Assembly: GCA_946803715.1 (NCBI GenBank)
Contig: CAMPET010000084.1
Location: forward strand, 125,596 to 189,595
DNA length: 64,000 nt
Origin: Beroe ovata
Taxonomy: Eukaryota; Ctenophora; Nuda; Beroida; Beroidae
Reading direction: 5' to 3'
Positions within the stretch are counted from its first letter, which is position 1, and the number at the start of each line of letters is the position of its first letter. Both the position numbers and the translations under genes were made by a program. Below, one piece after another: positions 59,401 to 64,000 of the stretch. The notes below the pieces were generated by a model. The model was not told the origin of the DNA. It worked only from the letters and a program-made list of their open reading frames with translations, and did no database searches.

Positions 59401-59567
59401 TCACTATTATTGCATCAGGGGTCTAACAATCAACTTACAAAATTTGATCTTGATGAAACTGTAGAATTGATGAGCATTGTTGTGACTAAGAAGATTGCAA
59501 GCAATAGTATGAAAATTCCAAGCTTGATGATAAATTGCCATCGTCTCAGATATCTGATGAGTCTCAT
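47447..59567 (-). CDS. GALNT: Polypeptide N-acetylgalactosaminyltransferase, 17 exons
   Basis: Exons (minus): 59567-59439, 59081-58992, 58909-58844, 58724-58603, 58472-58386, 58304-58216, 58079-57955, 55305-55181, 55097-54981, 54901-54784, 54553-54419, 54165-54087, 53915-53806, 53351-53244, 48347-48213, 48018-47888 and 47468-47447. All keep phase; about 595 aa, normal for the family. It starts mucin-type O-glycosylation by moving GalNAc from UDP-GalNAc to Ser/Thr in the Golgi. Seen: a type II membrane anchor (12-32), GT-A catalytic domain with FLDSH (Mn-binding DXH, 242-244) and [11 protein letters not shown] (346-356), then three QXW lectin repeats: CLDS...GGNQVW, CLES...YQTWKYD and CLDQ...SQMWDID. 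Intron 14 (4.9 kb) contains two lectin genes, intron 10 a tRNA gene. The last exon, a 7-residue tail, is the least certain part. No subfamily number is assigned. Confidence 0.94.
48020..48470 (-). repeat. GACACCA repeats at two GALNT splice acceptors
   Basis: Read on the minus strand, units of the TTGACACCACTTTCC repeat lie directly before exon 15 (ending CACACCACTCCCTAG) and exon 16 (ending GACACCACTTTCCAG) of GALNT. More copies are at 48400-48470 and 48030-48075. The repeat's pyrimidine half plus AG forms the 3' splice sites. Confidence 0.7.
48768..49784 (-). CDS. Secreted tandem C-type lectin-domain protein, 338 aa (copy 1)
   Basis: Intronless. A signal peptide ([15 protein letters not shown], about residues 1-18) is followed by two CTLDs: about 43-200 (CNMVLFAEM... 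WVWAGLRK... CDYQGKY) and about 200-337 ([33 protein letters not shown]). WIWLG-type cores and paired cysteines mark the fold, which often binds sugars with Ca2+. The sugar-specificity triplets are degenerate: MPD in domain 1 and PPN in domain 2, against QPD and EPN in the neighbouring paralogue. Ca2+-dependent sugar binding may thus be altered (inference). It lies inside GALNT intron 14 on the same strand, 0.8 kb from its paralogue. No clear TATA box is seen. Confidence 0.92.
   Translation of the reverse strand: MNLSLLLGLCVVLGGVNCLDDTELAQIQGMKDLLANMTGIYSTCNMVLFAEMIDYSTAEANCKNFTLGSSAGLAGNLVTVNDDDKNEQIKLLLEMAYPDSYKKWADEQWVWAGLRKVHNNDEALDSSQYAEYNPEDWAWADGSTVTGFEKWMKGMPDQKPSKINGVKYLQNQMRINHGGKWDDTFAYKTHPYACDYQGKYILSATRKSWSDAKTACENAGLILAKVRNEAEVEEMVGAALFYLGVVDESLREFAGTNWIWLGANDATEEGLWQWNDGSLLGDWFDTMPWRPPNPDNSRRLNKGRSQQNVLAISKWGLFDDSFDSPKRLRPFACQCPGT
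50555..51565 (-). CDS. Secreted tandem C-type lectin-domain protein, 336 aa (copy 2)
   Basis: Intronless paralogue of the downstream lectin gene. It has a signal peptide ([17 protein letters not shown]), then two CTLDs: about 47-200 ([29 protein letters not shown]) and about 200-335 ([40 protein letters not shown]). QPD in domain 1 suggests galactose-type and EPN in domain 2 mannose-type specificity by the usual rule. The WND calcium motif is WDD or FDD in both domains, so Ca2+ binding is possible but not certain. The C-terminal CQCPGT is shared with copy 1. A TATA box lies about 90 bp upstream. The gene sits in GALNT intron 14, same strand. Confidence 0.93.
   Translation of the reverse strand: MKSFVTLLILIGAAAAAGGLLSLSENDRNQIKGLKALLHNLEGVYPTCNLVLFSEQVDYETADERCKSFDLGTGGNVQGNLATVNTDEKNTDLKMLLAMAYPTSSGKWAADEWVWVGLRKVLNNDGSKKGREYDANDWAWADGSKPTDYHMWMKGQPDQKPSKLNGVKYLQNQMRINHGGKWDDTFAYKTHPYACDYQGKYILSANEKSWSAAKVACEEAGLIMAKVRNAEEVEEIKAAAKYFLGDADEAKTWTATNWIWLGGNDADEEGVWKWNDGEAIEWYDDMPWREPNPDNSIKIMGKSSQNFLAISKWGEFDDSFDHKRRARPFACQCPGT
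51651..51660 (-). promoter_or_regulatory. TATA box of lectin copy 2
   Basis: Read on the minus strand, CCTTATATAA lies about 86-95 bp before the start codon of the 336-aa lectin gene. A canonical TATA element inside the host intron supports independent transcription of the nested gene. Confidence 0.6.
52300..52560 (+). repeat. Degenerate TTGACACCACTTTC repeat array
   Basis: About 12 imperfect units related to the 36.8-kb array occur on the plus strand, within GALNT intron 14. Units are more diverged here (GACATCA, GATACCA, GACGTCA variants). Confidence 0.75.
52630..52682. other. Nested palindrome with two competing stems
   Basis: AAATCCATAGTCCGAG (52630-52645) is the exact reverse complement of 52667-52682. 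Inside, CCGAGAGGG (52641-52649) pairs exactly with CCCTCTCGG (52656-52664). The five bases CCGAG at 52641-52645 belong to both stems, so the two pairings compete. No ORF overlaps it convincingly. Confidence 0.85.
52720..52789. promoter_or_regulatory. Four CACGTGAC E-boxes in 70 bp
   Basis: CACGTGAC occurs at 52720, 52748, 52768 and 52784, about 1.2 kb upstream of lectin copy 2 and in GALNT intron 14. The form is that bound by USF/MITF/TFE-type factors, making it a candidate enhancer for the nested lectin genes. Confidence 0.5.
54168..54238. repeat. GT microsatellite with a lone N at 54202
   Basis: The GT tract abuts the acceptor of GALNT exon 12: on the transcribed strand it reads as a CA run ending CACAG, directly followed by the exon. 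The acceptor therefore lacks a normal polypyrimidine tract. Confidence 0.85.
54588..54661 (-). tRNA. tRNA-Thr (anticodon AGT)
   Basis: Read on the minus strand, 74 bases fold into a full cloverleaf. The 7-bp acceptor stem pairs GGCGCCA with TGGTGCC (one G-T pair), the anticodon arm CCTGT/ACAGG encloses loop CTAGTAA giving anticodon AGT, and the T-arm contains GTTCGAATC. The B-box GGTTCGAATCC-like and A-box TGGCTTAGTTGG elements are intact, no intron is present, and a TTTT run at the 3' end ends transcription by RNA polymerase III. It lies in GALNT intron 10, on the same strand as the host. Confidence 0.96.
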
Positions 59568-60201
59568 CTAATCCACCACTCTTATTTAAGGAACTAGTAT
59601 GTTGCTCATAAATGGGACATAACTCATCGAGACATTTCCCTGATAAGTATACAAATCAAGAATATTCAAAAAATGCAGACAAAGTTCATTTCAATGTTGT
59701 GAAGGAACATTTCAAAATACAGTTTTCTATTGGCTTAGACTAATGAAATAGTCTTTCCCTTGTAGATGGGATAGACAATTAAATGAATGAATGATCAATA
59801 CTACAAAAAAGGAATTGTCCACGTTTCAGTTAAGAATTTGAAATAGAATGACATTCTATTATCCAAGGTATTTGCAGAGCGGGAAAGATCTTTTTGCAAT
59901 AACCTTGTCGAATGTGGATCAATGATCATGATTGTCTATTTGCCCATCATTCCATCAATGATATCAAGAAGAGTCATAATCAATGATAGTCTATGTCCTT
60001 ATGATAGTCTATTTTACCCTCGTTGGCACTTGGCAGGATAGCGGGCTTTCCGGCTTTCCCTACCGTCGGCCACACATATGTCGTAGGATTTCTTAATCTT
60101 GCTGTGAAATTTTGCCCCTGTCGTTTGAATTGCTCTTGCGCGGACAGTTTGAAAAACTCGCGCATTGCATTTAATTTAGTCTAACCTCTATTTCTCGCAC
60201 G

Positions 60202-61168
60202 CGTCTTCATCTTGCTGGATGTCATTTATCGGTCTACTTGCAGTTTGCACTGATTCTTGCGCGCGCCTTCATCGAAGCTGGCGCGCGCGCAAAAAACAGT
60301 GCAGTTGACAGATAACATGAACATCCGGCAACTTTAGGTATTTTCCAATTCCCTAACGTCGGCACCCACGCCGCGCGGCGCGCATGCGCAATTGTCATTC
60401 TGCGCGTGCGGCGGCCGCCAATGGATAAAATCCCGCCAGCAAGGGTAGGGTGAAATCCTACAAGGTTTTTCAATTTTCCCTAACGTCGCAGTCGGCGCCG
60501 CGCGGGAGAAACAGCGAACAGAGGTCAGCTTCTGTCTGACAAGGCAAAGCACAAAGGAGGGTAACTGTAAGTGTACTTGTAGCCACAAAGTCAAACTGTG
60601 GGCGCGGGCGACGGGCGCGGCCTGGTCATGGTACTGCAACTGTTTCAGGTTGTCATTGTGTGTGTGTGTGTGTGTGTGTGTGNCGTCTTCATCTTGCTGG
60701 ATGTCATTTATCGGTCTAGTTCTACTTGCAGTTTGCACTGATTCTTGCGCGCGCCTTCATCGAAGCTGGCGCGCGCGCAAAAACAGTGCAGTTGATAGAT
60801 AACATGAACATCCGGCAACTTTAGGTATAGTATTTTCCAATTCCCTAACGCGAACGTCGGCACCCACGCCACGCGGCGCGCATGCGCAATTGTCATTCTG
60901 CGGCGGCCGCCAATGGATAAAATCCCGCCAGCAAGGGTAGGGTGAAATCCTACAAGGTTAATTTTCAATTTTCCCTAACGTCGCAGTCGGCGCCGCGCGG
61001 GAGAAACAGCGAACAGAGGTCAGATAAAAATCTGACAAGGCAACCGCAAAGCACAAAGGAGGGTAAGTGTACTTGTAGCCACAAAGTCAAACTTTAACTG
61101 TGCATGTGGGCGCGGGCGACGGGCGCGGCCTGGTCATGGTACTGCAACTGTTTCAGGTTGTCCATGTC

Positions 61169-61200
<32 letters not shown>

Positions 61201-61254
61201 GTAGGATTTCACCCTACCCTTGCTGGCGGGATTTTATCCCTGGCAAGGGCGGAT
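60202..61254. repeat. GC-rich repeat present twice around a lone N, plus inverted end
   Basis: The ~480-bp block 60202-60682 (CGTCTTCATCTTGCTGGATG to a GT tract) recurs at 60684-61199 with small indels, directly after an N at 60683, so it is probably an allelic or collapsed-repeat join. It contains GCGCGC blocks, ACATCCGGCAA, GGGTGAAATCCTAC and a GGTCAG...CTGAC hairpin. At 61201-61239 a ~38-bp stretch of it returns inverted, ending at another N (61255) within GT repeat. No gene is seen between the GALNT start (59567) and 61680. Confidence 0.8.
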
Positions 61255-61255
61255 N

Positions 61256-61294
<39 letters not shown>

Positions 61295-61680
61295 CTGTGG
61301 ACTGCGACTGGTGATGTGCTATTTGAGCTAAAGAAAGAATGCCACCTGTTCACTCAGCTCATTCACATTGTGTTGATAGTACTCATAGCGGTAGATGTAA
61401 TTAAAGGCTCTAGCTTACACTTATAGCAACGGTATGTTGTCCAGTTATGAATGAATATCATGCATCCCATTTCCATTGTGTCTGTGAATTCGAGATTCAG
61501 GATTCATATTCAATTCTATTGCTGAAAAATTTTGTGTTTGATTTTGAGTTGTGTTTGCCCGACACAACTATCAGTTATCACTCTTTGTGGGCGGTGGCTG
61601 TAGTCGCCAATCTATTAGATTGATTTTACAGTAATAAATTGACTTTATCTTACCGTCATAGCGTCTCGTGTCACGACAGT

Positions 61681-62163
61681 ATGATAAAAACCCTCCCAAT
61701 GGTCCTCCTCCTCCTTCTCCTACCACTCGAGACTACCGGAACCCTCACCTGCTACAACTGTCACGACCGTAAAAGCGGTGACGGCGACTTTACAGGCATT
61801 CCGACGGGAAAGTCCGGCGTTGCCGTTTCATGCGATGGCACGCCAGAGGCCGGCACAATTGTCGGCTGTACGGGTAGCGACAACGTGTGTCTCACGTTCG
61901 TCGCCACGTACACCATGAAGGACGAGAACAACGCCGATGTGAGCATGACGGAGCGGAAGAGCGCCTGTGGCGACAGCGCCACCTCCGCAAGCGATCTCGA
62001 GACGGAGTGTAAAGCGGCGATGGCGATCGGTGTGGATCACAAGTGTGCCACCTACAAGTGCGAGACGAATAATTGTATCACAATGTCAGGGAGTAACGGT
62101 GTGAAGGTATCCGAGATTCTCCTCATTACCGCCATACTTACCGCTATCCTGGGAATGCTCTAG
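61681..62163 (+). CDS. Ly6/uPAR-like GPI-anchored protein, 160 aa
   Basis: A single exon. The start ATG at 61681 is the first in frame and begins a signal peptide (MIKTLPMVLLLLLLPLETTG). The mature part opens TLTCYNC, has ten cysteines and ends its domain with KCETNNC, the pattern of the three-finger LU (Ly6/uPAR) fold. A hydrophobic C-terminus (VSEILLITAILTAILGML) preceded by SGSNG fits a GPI-anchor signal, so the protein is probably on the outer cell surface. Its ligand cannot be told. The coding part is noticeably more GC-rich than the flanks. LU genes usually have introns; lack of one is mildly unusual. Confidence 0.78.
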   Translation: MIKTLPMVLLLLLLPLETTGTLTCYNCHDRKSGDGDFTGIPTGKSGVAVSCDGTPEAGTIVGCTGSDNVCLTFVATYTMKDENNADVSMTERKSACGDSATSASDLETECKAAMAIGVDHKCATYKCETNNCITMSGSNGVKVSEILLITAILTAILGML

Positions 62164-62663
62164 ATCTGGGAGGGTGTGGCCTGCGCATGTGCGGGAAATG
62201 GTATTAATCCTTGCGGGACATATTCCATATTCGCCGATGCGAGACAATAGTGCCCTTGGATGGGAAGAAATCTATATTTTTGGAAACCTCATATGCAAAA
62301 CGAAAATGGATCTTTAGTTGTGGACAAGAAACTTATTATCTACGTTTTACAGATTTACTACAATTTAGATTTCTCTACACATACAGCAACAGCAAAATTA
62401 TATTTACAATTTTAATACAGTTTTAGCATTTTCTTGGCGACTCCATAAGGGATCAGGGGAAGGGGACAGAATGGGGAATGTCTCATCTCATATGGAAGTA
62501 TGGAAGACGTATAGATTACCGATATTATCATGAAAAGCTAAAAGTTCCTGCCCTCGAACCGATTTCTGCGAGTATCGTACAGAAAGCGAAACATATACCA
62601 TCGAAGGAAAATCTCAAGGCGTCCCAGAGTGAAAAAGAAACATGTTACTCACGGATGAATAAC
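62164..62663. other. Intergenic 3' flanks, no gene
   Basis: AT-rich sequence between the Ly6-like stop and the convergent gene's stop. No clear AATAAA for either gene is seen; short ORFs here have no support. Confidence 0.55.
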
Positions 62664-64000
62664 TTATATCAGATCATTGACATTTTCCCCTGCCATAACT
62701 TGTTGTTCCATGTCTTCGAAATCCAGGAATAGGCTCTCCCGAGTTGTAATTCGAGGTGTGATCAGTGCTGTGATCTCCGGGGTCATTCCTGTGTGCACAG
62801 TGAGTGGAATTGATAAAGGAGTACATTTATGAAGGAGTATATTTCAGATTGAAAAACCACGAAGTTGAACGTCAGAACAATTCGAAATTCCGAATATTAA
62901 AACGCCCATATCAGAATCTGTAACAGGGTAGGGAAGACAAAATGAGGTGTCGTTTTACTTCCAAAAAGCACATGATTGCAGCAGTTTCACGTCACAAACA
63001 ATCCTCACCTCGGCTCTCGAGATCTAGTTGGGACATCCTATCCTCATGAGTTAGTAGGGTCACCGGATCAGGAGTGGCTTTCCTTAGATTAGTGATGTGA
63101 TCTCCCAGATCATACGATCTTGTCACTGATAGTTCCTTGCCAAGATCCGCTAATATTGTCTGAACATAAATCGGAGGTTACAAAGCAGTGAGAGAGGTAG
63201 GGAATCAAGTGGTCGATAGGGAGGTGAATCGGAAGTTTGATTTGAGACAGTGTGAAGTGGGACAACGAAAACACACCTCTGAGTCATAGTCAAGTTCGGT
63301 GCTGGTATCTAAATCAGTGCACGCCGGCAGGTCTTTGTCTTTCTTGGTGAAACTGCCTGAAAATTGGGAGAGTCAGCAAAAAATCTGGAGAAACAAGAGT
63401 ATCATTCCAAACAAGGAGAAGACAGAGAGACTGGCTGAGGGATGAAAATTTCAGTCACTACTCAATCTACGTACCTGATTTCTGAACAACAGGGGGGCTA
63501 ATTCGCGTGGGATCAAAACTGAGGGAGGAATTCTGCGATGCACTAGTCTTCTCCTTATCGCTCTCTTGAAGTGAGAATGAGATGGTGTTCTCACGGGATT
63601 GGACTGAGATTAGCGGAGATGAGCATTTTCCCGGGGGTGGGGGAACAAATGAGGTGAAAGTCGGATTCCATGTTTTTGGACAAAGTCACAGAATCGTGAT
63701 AATGCCATTCATGGGCGCACACGCGGCACCGGCATAAGGCAGAGCTCAATGATCTCTCAAGTTACCATATCGGAGTCAACATACTTCGCCCAGTAGGGGT
63801 CAGTAGGGGGTCATTGATATACTTTCATACGACCCTCACATGATATGATATTATCATACATTTAGCTCAGGATATCACTTGATGGGATGAATTTGATCAC
63901 TCACATATCTCGTTATCCACCCTGCTCTCCCCTGGACACCAGGAGGGTGGACCCCGGATCATAATCTCTTCCTCGTCCACAGCAGCGGGGGCCGGTGGGG
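62664..64000 (-). CDS. Unrecognised protein, last 5 exons (partial, runs off the window)
   Basis: Exons (minus): >64000-63905, 63603-63475, 63356-63277, 63159-63009 and 62788-62664 with stop. All junctions keep phase (1, 1, 0, 1). The visible 193 or so residues are hydrophilic: an acidic start (VDEEEIMIRGPPSW), a Ser/Thr-rich segment (LQESDKEKTSASQNSS), then a likely helical part (ILADLGKELSVTRSYDLGDH, THEDRMSQLDLESR) and an acidic tail ending NDLI. No domain is recognised. It resembles the disordered C-terminal tail of a larger scaffold or cytoskeletal protein, but that is only an impression. It is convergent with the Ly6-like gene. Confidence 0.72.

Noticed and set aside
1-64000. CRISPR arrays, operons, prokaryotic origins or phage
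   Set aside because: Spliced animal genes throughout; the repeats found are satellites, microsatellites and TIR elements without regular unique spacers.

Overview
The window is nuclear DNA from an animal. Genes are split by short GT-AG introns (often 60-400 bp), and the recognisable families are metazoan or animal-typical: a cilia protein (CFAP221), an Rbfox RNA-binding protein, a Golgi mucin-type O-glycosylation enzyme (GALNT), sialic-acid lyase (NPL), secreted tandem C-type lectins and a Ly6/uPAR-like protein. CA/GT microsatellites, MITE-like repeats and CCAAT-rich intergenic DNA suggest a marine invertebrate, perhaps an early-branching lineage such as a sponge. The lineage is an impression, not shown by the sequence. 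Exon models were built by hand from splice sites and checked by codon phase, and nearly all junctions close in frame.

Layout. 0.3-1.2 kb (-): 3 exons of an unrecognised Ser/Asn-rich protein. 1.5-3.2 kb (+): NPL, 8 exons. 3.2-4.9 kb (-): small acidic protein, convergent with NPL and divergent from the next gene. 5.1-13.7 kb (+): CFAP221, 19 exons, with a TIR element in intron 1, a 171-bp satellite in intron 2 and a fold-back element at the exon-3 donor. 16.1-18.3 kb (+): unrecognised 301-aa protein. 18.3-24.2 kb: gene-poor, with palindromic X-box-like sites. 24.2-40.9 kb (-): Rbfox-family gene, 9 exons, spanning a 983-base assembly gap. 40.9-47.4 kb: no convincing gene, dispersed repeats. 47.4-59.6 kb (-): one complete GALNT gene of 17 exons. 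Its intron 14 holds two intronless tandem-CTLD lectin genes and its intron 10 holds a tRNA-Thr(AGT). 59.6-61.3 kb: GC-rich repeats in a probable assembly duplication. 61.7-62.2 kb (+): Ly6-like GPI protein. 62.7-64.0 kb (-): 3' part of an unrecognised gene.

The genes do not form one pathway. GALNT, the lectins, NPL and the Ly6 protein all touch glycoconjugate or cell-surface biology, but the linkage may be chance. The most unusual features are the lectin genes and tRNA nested inside GALNT, with short GACACCA repeats at two GALNT splice acceptors, and the repeat load in CFAP221 introns, where one element seems to provide a splice donor. Five isolated single Ns mark assembly joins. At two of them the flanking sequence is duplicated, so local copy number there is doubtful.
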